21,027 nt of DNA from a virus: IMG/VR virus record IMGVR_UViG_3300049846_000332, positions 1 to 21,027 of that record; one strand, given 5' to 3'. The notes beneath the pieces are model-generated. The model was given only the letters and a program-made list of their open reading frames with translations. It made no database searches and was not told where the DNA came from. Below are positions 13,688 through 21,027 of this stretch, piece after piece. The stretch's first letter is position 1. The number at the start of each line of letters is the position of its first letter. Made by a program: the position numbers and the translations under genes.

Positions 13688-14143
13688 ATGCTAAAAGTAG
13701 AAAGAGAGAGTTTCGAGGGAAACTTAGATGACCTGAAAGCCTTTTTTCCCTTACAGTGGAAGGAAACTATCTATCCAGATGGAAAAGAACAGCTAAACCC
13801 AAACTTAGAAGCCTACATAGAAGTAGAGAAGAATGACTCATTAATTTTCCTTTCTTTAAGAAGTGAGGAAAAGTTAATCGGTTATTTTTTAGGCGTTAAA
13901 TATCAATATCCGCATAGTAAAGATGAGTATTATATTTTACAGGATTCGATATTTATCCATCCCGACTATCGTGGAATTGGTGGCGGAGTAAAGCTTATAA
14001 AGAAAGCGGAAGAAGTAGCGAAAGAGCTAAGAGTATCGAGAATACTTTTATGTTCAAGGTCGCACAACGATATTACTAAGTTATTTGAGAGGCTGAATTA
14101 TAGCCTTTCGGAAGTTTATTACTCTAAATATATAGGTAATTAA
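13688..14143 (+). CDS. GNAT-family N-acetyltransferase
   Basis: A 151-residue protein with the acetyl-CoA-binding core of the GNAT fold. ILQDSIFIHPDYRGIGGGVK (83-102) gives the beta4 strand and the pyrophosphate loop R-G-x-G-x-G (95-100), followed by the alpha3 helix LIKKAEEVAKEL. RVSRILLCSRSHNDITKLFE gives beta5 and the helix after it, and LNYSLSEVYYSKYI the C-terminal beta segment. Members transfer acetyl groups to amines of proteins or small molecules; the substrate here is unknown. It lies between neck and ejection genes, in the place of gp14 in P22. It could modify virion proteins, modify host targets after injection, or be a passenger. The N-terminal ~50 residues are not recognised. Spacing of 23 bases upstream and 1 base downstream shows it is part of the operon. 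Confidence 0.85.
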   Translation: MLKVERESFEGNLDDLKAFFPLQWKETIYPDGKEQLNPNLEAYIEVEKNDSLIFLSLRSEEKLIGYFLGVKYQYPHSKDEYYILQDSIFIHPDYRGIGGGVKLIKKAEEVAKELRVSRILLCSRSHNDITKLFERLNYSLSEVYYSKYIGN

Positions 14144-14144
14144 T

Positions 14145-14729
14145 ATGGGCGGAATTGTAGGCGGAATAACAGGCGCTATTGGCGGAATGAAAGCTTCCAA
14201 GCAGCAGCAACGTGGTATAGCTGCGGGTATGGAGCAATTACGTACTGGTGCTGCTGGCACTGAGGAAAGGCTTGGAAATACTAAGGATATAACCCCTGAT
14301 GCGATGGGGATATTGCAATCTTTAATAAATGGTGATTTTTCTAAGTTTCAAGAAAGCCCTGGGTATCAATTCGCTAAAGATGAAGCATTACAAATGGCAG
14401 AAAGAAGTGCCGCTGCTAGAGGTGGTTTAGTTTCGGGTCGTACATTAAAAGAACTGGAAAGATATGGTTCTGGTATGGCTTCCCAAGAATATGGTAATTA
14501 CTTTAATCAGGTGGGAGGTTTAGCAAAGCTGGCCTCCCCTTATTACTCTACTTATGCAAGTATGCCTTGGGATTTGGCACAAGGACTATCTGCGGGTGAA
14601 AACGCGATGGGTAAAGCTAAATCTACTGGTACTATGGCGAGATATGGCGGGATTGGTAGTGCTTTAGATAGTGTAGGTGATTTTGCATCTGGCGGAACAA
14701 GTTCAATGTTTGGGTATAAATTATGGTAG
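14145..14729 (+). CDS. P22 gp7-like DNA ejection (internal virion) protein
   Basis: A 194-residue protein carried inside the head and released into the host envelope with the DNA. The N-terminus is an Ile/Gly-rich hydrophobic segment (MGGIVGGITGAIGGMKASKQ). The central block is very typical of phage DNA-transfer proteins: FQESPGYQFAKDEALQMAER (69-88), then SAAARGGLVSGRTLKELERY (88-107) and GSGMASQEYGNYFNQ (108-122). The C-terminus is Gly/Ser/Tyr-rich. The stop of the acetyltransferase gene is one base away, and the last seven bases overlap the next ejection gene. P22 gp7 is made as a precursor with its N-terminus removed; whether that happens here cannot be seen. Confidence 0.85.
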   Translation: MGGIVGGITGAIGGMKASKQQQRGIAAGMEQLRTGAAGTEERLGNTKDITPDAMGILQSLINGDFSKFQESPGYQFAKDEALQMAERSAAARGGLVSGRTLKELERYGSGMASQEYGNYFNQVGGLAKLASPYYSTYASMPWDLAQGLSAGENAMGKAKSTGTMARYGGIGSALDSVGDFASGGTSSMFGYKLW

Positions 14730-16231
14730 ATTTCGGCACAGCAGGTGGTTCAATAATAGGCGCGGCTAATCCTGAAATATTTCAGGGTGATTCGGCATTA
14801 CTCCAACTTATAGCTAATATGCCTTCTAAGTTACAAGATATGTCTACTGCACGCGCGCAACGTCAACAAGCACTTATGGAAATGGCTTTAGCTCCTGTGA
14901 AGATGAAACAGCAGCAAGCGGCGATTGAAGCGGAAAATGCGAGGACTGAGGCTATAAAATTAAAATACATGAATCAATTAAATTTCCAAAGGGAAATGAG
15001 TGGTTTGCCTCCTTTAGATGTAAGCAACTTAACTGGTGGTGCGATGCCGATGGCATCAGGTGGTAGTTCTGGTGGTGGTAGTCAAAATCCTTTAGAGCAA
15101 ATGATTAATCCAGTAAGTGACTCTACTTATTCTAGTGATGAAAGTGGGTTAGTGCCTGTAGTAGATTTGGGAGATATGGGGGAGGATACTATCCTACAAT
15201 CAACACCTATACAACAACTAATACAGCCTCAAGATGAAGTTGCAAGAAAGGTGGCTATAGCTAAGAAATACGGACAGCCAACTACAGACATTATTAGTGA
15301 GGCAAATTATAATGTTTCTAAACAAAGATTAGGTTTAGAGCAGGTTAAAAGTAGTCCTGATTACTTGCAAACAAAAGAAAGAATTCAAGAAGGTGAAAAA
15401 AGTAGAAGAACCTATCTTGATAAAATTTATGATGAAACTGATAAATCTATTGCAGGTCAGGAGCATGTAAAAATATTAAAGTCTGAGCTTGACTCTATGA
15501 AAGATGAGGCAATTAAAACTGGTGTTGCTGCTCCAGCAGTAGTAATATTAAATAGCTTAAGTAAGCAATTCGACCTTGGTATCCCAACCCTCGATTCTGG
15601 CTCTAATATGGAAGTTGTTGAGGCATCAGCGAATAAAATTGCCATACCATTAGCTAAGCAACTTGGCTCAGTTAATCCTACCGATTTTGACTTTAAACAA
15701 ATCAAAGCTACCGTTGCTAGTGCTGGAAAATCAATGCAAGGTAACTATGCCTTGGTCGATATTATGGAGCAATCTACGAAACGCGCTGAAAAATTACAAC
15801 AATTATTAACTCAGGCAGAACAAGATAATTTAAGTGCTGCTGATATTCGCATTAAGGTGAGAGAGTTTAATAGTCAGCAGCATATCTTCCCTCCTAAATC
15901 TTTGCCTAAAGATATGAAAAAATTAAAAATAGGCGAAAGATATGTGAGTGATAAGGGTGTTTATATTTGGGATGGTAAAGCTTTTGTATCTCCTGATGAA
16001 GGTGGTGCACCAGAATTACAAGCTGCCTCACCTGCGAATACGGGTGGGTTGACTGTGAAGGTTCCGCGTTCTTATGGTGAAGATAGAACTACAGGTTTGC
16101 CACCGGAAGCCTATAGAAATTCACCAGATAAGGGTTTTGAGGCCGATAAAACTACTGGTTTTGGCTTGCAAGATAGGCCAAGTATGCCTAAAAATATGCA
16201 ATTTACTCCACGTAAACCGAGGACATATTAA
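14723..16231 (+). CDS. Internal virion / DNA ejection protein (P22 gp20-position)
   Basis: A 502-residue protein between two other ejection proteins, matching the position of P22 gp20 (about 470 residues). About residues 35-95 form a long Gln/Met/Ala-rich helix (RAQRQQALMEMALAPVKMKQ). A Gly/Ser/Met-rich flexible linker follows (about 100-135), then a large helical middle part (KVAIAKKYGQPTTDIISEAN, LAKQLGSVNPTDFDFKQIKA). Near the C-terminus, GERYVSDKGVYIWDGKAF is a small beta unit seen at the ends of phage internal proteins. The tail is disordered and Pro/Gly-rich. It probably forms part of the DNA conduit across the envelope. Family membership rests mainly on context and composition; no enzyme motif is visible. 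Confidence 0.72.
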   Translation: MVDFGTAGGSIIGAANPEIFQGDSALLQLIANMPSKLQDMSTARAQRQQALMEMALAPVKMKQQQAAIEAENARTEAIKLKYMNQLNFQREMSGLPPLDVSNLTGGAMPMASGGSSGGGSQNPLEQMINPVSDSTYSSDESGLVPVVDLGDMGEDTILQSTPIQQLIQPQDEVARKVAIAKKYGQPTTDIISEANYNVSKQRLGLEQVKSSPDYLQTKERIQEGEKSRRTYLDKIYDETDKSIAGQEHVKILKSELDSMKDEAIKTGVAAPAVVILNSLSKQFDLGIPTLDSGSNMEVVEASANKIAIPLAKQLGSVNPTDFDFKQIKATVASAGKSMQGNYALVDIMEQSTKRAEKLQQLLTQAEQDNLSAADIRIKVREFNSQQHIFPPKSLPKDMKKLKIGERYVSDKGVYIWDGKAFVSPDEGGAPELQAASPANTGGLTVKVPRSYGEDRTTGLPPEAYRNSPDKGFEADKTTGFGLQDRPSMPKNMQFTPRKPRTY

Positions 16232-18210
16232 TGGTTGATAGACTAACATTAGAAGAGATGTACGGTATGCAAAACCCGAATTTCCTTTCTACTGGCGGCG
16301 CTCCTGATATGCCTCCAAGTAAAGAGGGTTTTGAAGCTGAGAAGCAAATCATTCGTCAAGTTCCTGAAATTATTGGTGGTATAGGTGGATCTGCACTAGG
16401 CACTGCCGCAGGTGGTATCCCTGGTGGTTTTGCACTTGGTATAGCTGGAACTGCCGCAGGTAAGGAGTTTTCTCAAAGATATTTAGGCGCACCAGAGAAA
16501 TCCACTGGTAAGAATATTTATGATGCCCTTATTGAAGAAACCGTAGGTCGTGCAACTATGGGCGCTATTCATGGCGGCGCCGAATTAACAACTAAAATAC
16601 CAGGGGTAAAAACTGGTGTTAATTTTATACATGATAAAGCTTTACTACCGATTGCAGAAAGGCTTGGTTTAGTTACTAAAGATATAACTCCTGACATTAT
16701 AAAAACATCTGATATTTTTCCTACTGGAGCTAATCTTCCTGATAGAACCGTAGCTGAAGCTCAAACACAAGCTTTGGGAGAAAGGGTATTAACCCCATTT
16801 GAGGAAACTGCTGGTAAACGTGGTGGTAGAGAGCAAGGTAAGTTAGAGTCAGAAGCCAAAGTAATGCAACAATTTACTGGCGAGAAACCTAATTGGCAGA
16901 AAGCTCGTGAAGATACAATGGAAACTCTAAAAACTAGGGTTACTGGCGACATGCCGTTAGAAAAAATACAGGGCGCAACTTTTGATGCTATTAAGAAGGA
17001 TATTAATTTCCAAGAAAAACAATTATCAGATAAAATTGGTCAAGTGGATAGAGAGTTAATGGATTTAGCTCCACAAGTTAATGTCAATACACAAACTTTT
17101 ATACCAGAGTTAGCTAAAACTAGGCAAATTTTTAGACAGAAGCTTGGTAGTAAAGGTGACAAAATGTTTGATGCCATTCTACAAAAATATAAAGCTAGGT
17201 CTAAAGCTAACGGCACGTTAATGGATGCTGCCAACCTTCGTGCATTTAAAGCTGATATGCAAGACATGATGGGTAATTTCGCGGACAATAAAGATGTGCA
17301 GAAGCAAGCAGCTGGCGTTATATCTGATACTGTAAATCCTATACTTGATAATGCAATAGAGATAACTAAAAATAGCCCGTTGGGTCAAACTCCGATAGCA
17401 AAGCAATATCTATCTAAATGGGCTGAATATAGTGACTTGGCAAAACAAAAAGGTGAATTATTAAAGAACCCACTAATTAGAAAGTTGGGAGCTAGAGAAT
17501 CTACGCAAGTTATAAAAAATCTTTCACCTGACAAGTTTTCTAAGATTATCATGGATGACCCAAAAGCTTATGAGTATGTAAGAACTGCATTTGCAGGTAA
17601 ACCTGAAATCTTAAATAAAATCCACAGAGATTTAAAAACTAGAGTATTTGAAGATGTTTACGTGCCTGGAAAAGCTGGCAATCAAATAGGTGGTTTTGAT
17701 ATACCTACTATTGGTAAATATTTGAGTGATCCTCGTAAGCTAAACTTTTTAAAGCAAATAGACCCAGAGGGTCATTTACCTAATGAGCTTCTAAATGTTG
17801 CCTTGATACAAAGAGGATTAAACGCTTCTGCTCCTACACCTATTGGTAAAGGTGTCAACCCCACTGACGAAATCTTTAATAACGCAGCAAAAGCCATTAC
17901 TGCCAATCAAACCTCAAGTAAGGTTAGTGTATTCTCAGCTTTATATACAAAAGCTCGTCAACTTTTAGGTGGTAGTATATCTGATAAGAAACTATATGAA
18001 ATGTTAAAAGGCGAAAAAGGTCAAAAGCTTATAGAGCGTAGTATAGTAACTCCATTAAATAGCCCACAAGCATACAATTTATATGCTGAAATTATAAAAG
18101 AATATGGTAAGTATGATAAAAGTATGAATCAACAGCAATTTGATTCTGGCGTGGCAGCTACGATTCATTCTATTAACGCTGAAAGAGATAAATTACAGGA
18201 GAAAAAATGA
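16231..18210 (+). CDS. Large internal virion / DNA ejection protein (P22 gp16-position)
   Basis: A 659-residue protein, third of the ejection set, corresponding in place and rough size to P22 gp16 (about 609). Its striking part is a Gly-zipper-like hydrophobic segment at about 47-78 (PEIIGGIGGSALGTAAGGIP continuing to GIAGTAAGKEF), which could insert in a membrane or pack against partner helices. The rest is long helices rich in Lys, Gln and Asp (for example ILQKYKARSKANGTLMDAAN). No lysozyme or transglycosylase motif was found. It starts on the last base of the previous stop (TAATG) and ends with an ATGA overlap with the spike gene. The function in penetration is inferred from order, composition and the Gly-rich segment. 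Confidence 0.72.
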   Translation: MVDRLTLEEMYGMQNPNFLSTGGAPDMPPSKEGFEAEKQIIRQVPEIIGGIGGSALGTAAGGIPGGFALGIAGTAAGKEFSQRYLGAPEKSTGKNIYDALIEETVGRATMGAIHGGAELTTKIPGVKTGVNFIHDKALLPIAERLGLVTKDITPDIIKTSDIFPTGANLPDRTVAEAQTQALGERVLTPFEETAGKRGGREQGKLESEAKVMQQFTGEKPNWQKAREDTMETLKTRVTGDMPLEKIQGATFDAIKKDINFQEKQLSDKIGQVDRELMDLAPQVNVNTQTFIPELAKTRQIFRQKLGSKGDKMFDAILQKYKARSKANGTLMDAANLRAFKADMQDMMGNFADNKDVQKQAAGVISDTVNPILDNAIEITKNSPLGQTPIAKQYLSKWAEYSDLAKQKGELLKNPLIRKLGARESTQVIKNLSPDKFSKIIMDDPKAYEYVRTAFAGKPEILNKIHRDLKTRVFEDVYVPGKAGNQIGGFDIPTIGKYLSDPRKLNFLKQIDPEGHLPNELLNVALIQRGLNASAPTPIGKGVNPTDEIFNNAAKAITANQTSSKVSVFSALYTKARQLLGGSISDKKLYEMLKGEKGQKLIERSIVTPLNSPQAYNLYAEIIKEYGKYDKSMNQQQFDSGVAATIHSINAERDKLQEKK

Positions 18211-19616
18211 CAATTCAATTAAGTTTTCTACGCGAACGCCTAATAGGCTCAGACAGTTTAGTTCTAGGCGGTGCGAAGCTTTACACATACACATCAGGAA
18301 CAACTACACCCGCGACTACATATTCTACCCCTACATTTACGCCAGGAACAGAGCTTTCCAATCCTGTAGTGGCTGATTCAGGTGGTTTGCTTCCACAGAT
18401 ATTTTTCCCAACTGGAACTTATACATTAACACTCACAACTTCTACGGGCGTAGCAGTGTGGAGTCAAGATAACGTAGCGGTGGATAACGGTTCAGCTATT
18501 ACTTTTGATAATACAACAATTCAAACTGTTTCTAGCACTACAGGCGTGTATGCAATTCCAAACGCGCAAACAGGAACTTCTTATACAATATTAACTACTG
18601 ACAGGGGTAAGCTTGTAACTTTCACTAACTCAAGTGCCATTTCCGTTACATTACCTGCGGCTGGTTCTTCATTCCCGAATGGTTGGTTTGTTGACCTTGA
18701 GAATAGGGGTGTTGGGTTAGCTACTGTTAGTGCTTCTAGTAATATAGACGGGCAAGCTTCTATCGTTTTAGCACAAGGACAAGGTGTTAGGGTATTTAGT
18801 GATGGTGCTACGTACTATTCTCAGCGTGGTAAGGCGCAGGCTATATACGCAAGCACAGGTGGCACACTAACTATTGCGACTGGCGCTGTAACCGCACTTT
18901 CTTTCTCACAATATTTAATAGACACAGAAGGCGCTGCTGCTAGTGATGATTTAGACACAATCTCAAATGGTATAGATGGAAAGATTATCTTTCTGCGTAC
19001 TGTAGCAGATGCACGTGACGTTGTGGTTAAGCATAATACGGGGAATATTTATAATCCTTTACAAACGGATATAACATTAGCGAAAACGCAGGATGTAGTA
19101 CAGTTGCGATATGACGCTGCATTGACTAAGTGGGTTGTAGTTTCCCCTAATATGTTAATGCCTACAGCTAAATATACATATACAGTAGCATCAGGTACAG
19201 ATGGTGGTGGTTCTACCGCTAATGCTTGGACTACTAGAGCTATTAATACAGAAGATTATGATGATATAGGAATTACATTATCATCTAATCAGATGACAAT
19301 TCCTGCGGGAACTTATTTAATATCTGGTTTCGGACAATGTACAAATGCTGGTACTGCTATGTCAGCTAGACATAGATTCCAAAATATTACAGCAGGCAGC
19401 ACAATAGCGGTTTCAGATTCAGCATATGCTGGCAATACTTCTATAATGCTTATTCCTACAATTTTACCAGCTAAAATAACGTTTACTACTTCGACCGTAG
19501 TAGAGATGCAGTATTATGTTACGCAGGCTGTAGCTACTAATGGACTAGGAAAAGCGTCAACAATAGCTAGCACTAGTGAAGTATATGCGCAAATTTTTAT
19601 TACTAAAATAGCTTAA
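18207..19616 (+). CDS. Tail fibre / spike protein
   Basis: A 469-residue appendage protein. The N-terminal ~95 residues form a recognisable virion-attachment domain found on many tail spikes and fibres: GGAKLYTYTSGTTTPATTYS (21-40), SNPVVADSGGLLPQIFFPTG (51-70) and a strand ending VAVWSQDNVAVD (82-93). A module at about 125-215 (YTILTTDRGKLVTFTNSSAI, then VTLPAAGSSFPNGWFV) is widespread in fibres. A hydroxyl-rich beta region follows. The C-terminal ~135 residues (SSNQMTIPAGTYLISGFGQC, MSARHRFQNITAGSTIAVSD) resemble the trimeric jelly-roll (C1q/TNF-like) ends of fibre proteins. It lacks an obvious sugar-cleaving active site. AGGAG precedes the ATG by six bases, and the start overlaps the previous stop (ATGA). 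Confidence 0.85.
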   Translation: MTIQLSFLRERLIGSDSLVLGGAKLYTYTSGTTTPATTYSTPTFTPGTELSNPVVADSGGLLPQIFFPTGTYTLTLTTSTGVAVWSQDNVAVDNGSAITFDNTTIQTVSSTTGVYAIPNAQTGTSYTILTTDRGKLVTFTNSSAISVTLPAAGSSFPNGWFVDLENRGVGLATVSASSNIDGQASIVLAQGQGVRVFSDGATYYSQRGKAQAIYASTGGTLTIATGAVTALSFSQYLIDTEGAAASDDLDTISNGIDGKIIFLRTVADARDVVVKHNTGNIYNPLQTDITLAKTQDVVQLRYDAALTKWVVVSPNMLMPTAKYTYTVASGTDGGGSTANAWTTRAINTEDYDDIGITLSSNQMTIPAGTYLISGFGQCTNAGTAMSARHRFQNITAGSTIAVSDSAYAGNTSIMLIPTILPAKITFTTSTVVEMQYYVTQAVATNGLGKASTIASTSEVYAQIFITKIA

Positions 19617-19641
19617 CAATTAACAATCAAGGAGAACTAAA

Positions 19642-19992
19642 ATGGCTTTAAGAAAAAACGTAGCGAAGAGAGGAACTCTTACTATAGCAAACGCGGGAAC
19701 AACTACTTCTGCAATTCATATTAAATCTGGGCAACTCGCTGGTATAGGCACAGGCGCGTCTGTAAATGGTTTAGCAAGCTTGACTATGACTGTATCAGAT
19801 GATGAGAATGGAACCTACATTACTCACGCCGCTAAAGATGGTACTGCAACTACCTTTACTTTAACAGGAAATACGTCTAAGATGTTGGGACTATCACCGC
19901 TTGAGTCGCAAACAATACCTGAATGGATAAAATTTGTTTCAAATGCTGGTTCAACTGGTACATTTACATTCGATGTTTATGTAGCTGACTAA
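19642..19992 (+). CDS. Small beta-rich structural protein, fibre cluster
   Basis: A 116-residue, mostly beta protein (RGTLTIANAGTTTSAIHIKS, ASLTMTVSDDENGTYITHAA, VSNAGSTGTFTFDVYVAD) with one likely jelly-roll-type domain. Its DDENGTYI turn and IPEWIKFVSNAG strand resemble fibre-head or carbohydrate-binding domains in phages, but I cannot name the family. A strong AAGGAG lies seven bases before ATG, so it is expressed well. It lies between the spike gene and the next fibre gene, and its stop overlaps the next start (TAATG). It could be a fibre tip, a small adhesin or a fibre-assembly partner. Confidence 0.72.
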   Translation: MALRKNVAKRGTLTIANAGTTTSAIHIKSGQLAGIGTGASVNGLASLTMTVSDDENGTYITHAAKDGTATTFTLTGNTSKMLGLSPLESQTIPEWIKFVSNAGSTGTFTFDVYVAD

Positions 19993-21027
19993 TGGATGAC
20001 AAGGAACTTAAAAGAACATTGGGAAGATTAGATGACGCGGCAAGCAAATCTAACACCCATGACCTTTTGTTCCAAACCACTACAGCTCTTACAAATCTAG
20101 CTGACAACATTCAAACTCTTTCTAAGGAGAAGGCATCCAAGAAAGACCCAAGATTTTCAGATAAACGTGAGCCAATAGCCCATAAACACGCAATAAGTGA
20201 CGTAGTGGGATTAGAGAAGGTTCTTACTTCTATTAAAGATAGCTTGGGTAATTTACCCCAATTTTATACCACGCAAGAAATGGATGAGCTACTTGGTTCT
20301 GTAAAAGACCTAACGGAAGAACAAAAGCAAGAATTACAGGCAAATATTGCCGAACTCGGCAAAACTTTTCGATTAGCTGACAGTGCTTTAAATGAACAAA
20401 TTCAAGCTGCCGTTAAAGAGCTTGAGGCTAAAATAGAAGAGGTTAAAGCATACAGACCTGAAAAGATTATAGAGCGCGTAGAAGTTCAAAAAGAAGTTGC
20501 ACCACCAGCCACAGTAATAAATCAGGTAGTAGATACAGTTGCTATCGAGAAACTTAAATCTGATAACTTGCGCTTATTCCAAAAAATTAAAGATCTGTCT
20601 GATGGGGCTATAGACACTCGTAAGCTTGAAGATGATATTTTAGCCAAGATACAAGCAAAAGTAGAGCTTAAAAATCAAACCTTATACATAACAAGAAACG
20701 GCATACAAAGATTATCTCAGTTAGTTGACGTAGATATAAATACCCCCACAAACGGACAGGCGTTAGTTTATAATAGCACGACTGAAACGTGGGAGAATGG
20801 GACAGTCGGCGCAACCCCCGCTGGCTCCAACACCCAAGTACAATACAACAACGCTGGTGCATTCGGAGCTAGTGCAAACCACACATGGGATAATACTAAC
20901 GGCAATTTAAAAGTTACCGCAACTGGCACAAACAACTTCAACTACATTCTTGGGCTTTCAGGTTTTACCAACCCATATACAGGTTTTCCAACTGGAAGTA
21001 ATGGTTTTGTAGGTAACGTATCTGTAA
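19992..21027 (+). CDS. Tail fibre protein, 3' end beyond the window (partial)
   Basis: An open frame runs from the ATG at 19992 (overlapping the previous stop) to the end of the window without a stop: 345 codons so far. The first ~245 residues are a long, charged, coiled-coil-like shaft (LTEEQKQELQANIAELGKTF, then KEKASKKDP) and contain HKHAISDVVGLEKVL, the His-x-His motif typical of tail fibres. About residues 245-300 are a fibre repeat unit: LSQLVDVDINTPTNGQALVY, STTETWENG and NTQVQYNNAGAFGAS. The sequence then enters a beta region cut off at 21027. An auto-cleaved endosialidase-type chaperone at the unseen C-terminus is common in such fibres but cannot be checked here. Confidence 0.85.
   Translation, partial: MDDKELKRTLGRLDDAASKSNTHDLLFQTTTALTNLADNIQTLSKEKASKKDPRFSDKREPIAHKHAISDVVGLEKVLTSIKDSLGNLPQFYTTQEMDELLGSVKDLTEEQKQELQANIAELGKTFRLADSALNEQIQAAVKELEAKIEEVKAYRPEKIIERVEVQKEVAPPATVINQVVDTVAIEKLKSDNLRLFQKIKDLSDGAIDTRKLEDDILAKIQAKVELKNQTLYITRNGIQRLSQLVDVDINTPTNGQALVYNSTTETWENGTVGATPAGSNTQVQYNNAGAFGASANHTWDNTNGNLKVTATGTNNFNYILGLSGFTNPYTGFPTGSNGFVGNVSV

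Noticed and set aside
18140-18376. Extra + strand ORF over the junction of the ejection and spike genes
   Set aside because: Shadow of both genes in another frame; basic, aromatic-rich translation, no family pattern, no ribosome-binding site.
1-21027. Alternative genetic code (recoded TAG or TGA)
   Set aside because: Genes of normal family length end at all three stop codons, and no gene needs an internal stop to be read through.

Overview
This window is one continuous virion-assembly and packaging block of a tailed bacteriophage (or a prophage's structural module). Every supported gene is on the + strand. Genes abut or overlap, and no gap reaches 300 bases; the longest gene-free stretches are bases 1-122, 6061-6115 and 7624-7684. 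I see no tRNA, rRNA, CRISPR array, insertion sequence, integrase, lysis or replication gene. All genes end at ordinary TAA, TAG or TGA codons, so the standard code applies. The host cannot be named from this sequence; the DNA is moderately AT-rich by eye.

The gene order resembles a P22-like short-tailed (podovirus) assembly line. Packaging comes first: a putative small terminase (123-557), a hidden 44-residue ORF (541-675) and the large terminase (665-2044). The head follows: portal (2045-4093), a helical protein overlapping the portal 3' end (3975-4286), a GroES-like co-chaperonin (4267-4602), a scaffold-like protein (4595-5557), a conserved-looking small protein (5599-6060), a probable capsid-associated or decoration protein (6116-6682) and the major capsid protein (6703-7623), with a terminator-like hairpin after it. 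Next is an appendage cluster (7685-10487) with three small ORFs behind it. Then comes the neck: a P22 gp4-like adaptor (10968-11945) and a gp10-like stabilisation protein (11948-13387), followed by a 91-residue protein where P22 has its needle and a GNAT acetyltransferase where P22 has gp14. Three DNA-ejection proteins follow (14145-18210). The end of the window holds fibre or spike genes (18207-19616, 19642-19992, and 19992 running off the edge).

Working together, the terminase pumps DNA through the portal into a scaffolded capsid, and the co-chaperonin probably helps host GroEL fold the coat protein. The gp4/gp10-like proteins seal the full head, the ejection proteins are carried inside the particle, and the fibre genes supply receptor binding.

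The most unusual features are these: a sharply bounded island of poly-G tracts over bases 1-1579 that stops inside the large terminase gene; a strong promoter placed directly against the first ATG, implying a leaderless message; the phage-encoded co-chaperonin; a 119-base out-of-frame overlap of the portal gene with its neighbour; a pair of tiny overlapping ORFs joined by A-runs (10687-10966); and an acetyltransferase inside the tail/ejection block.
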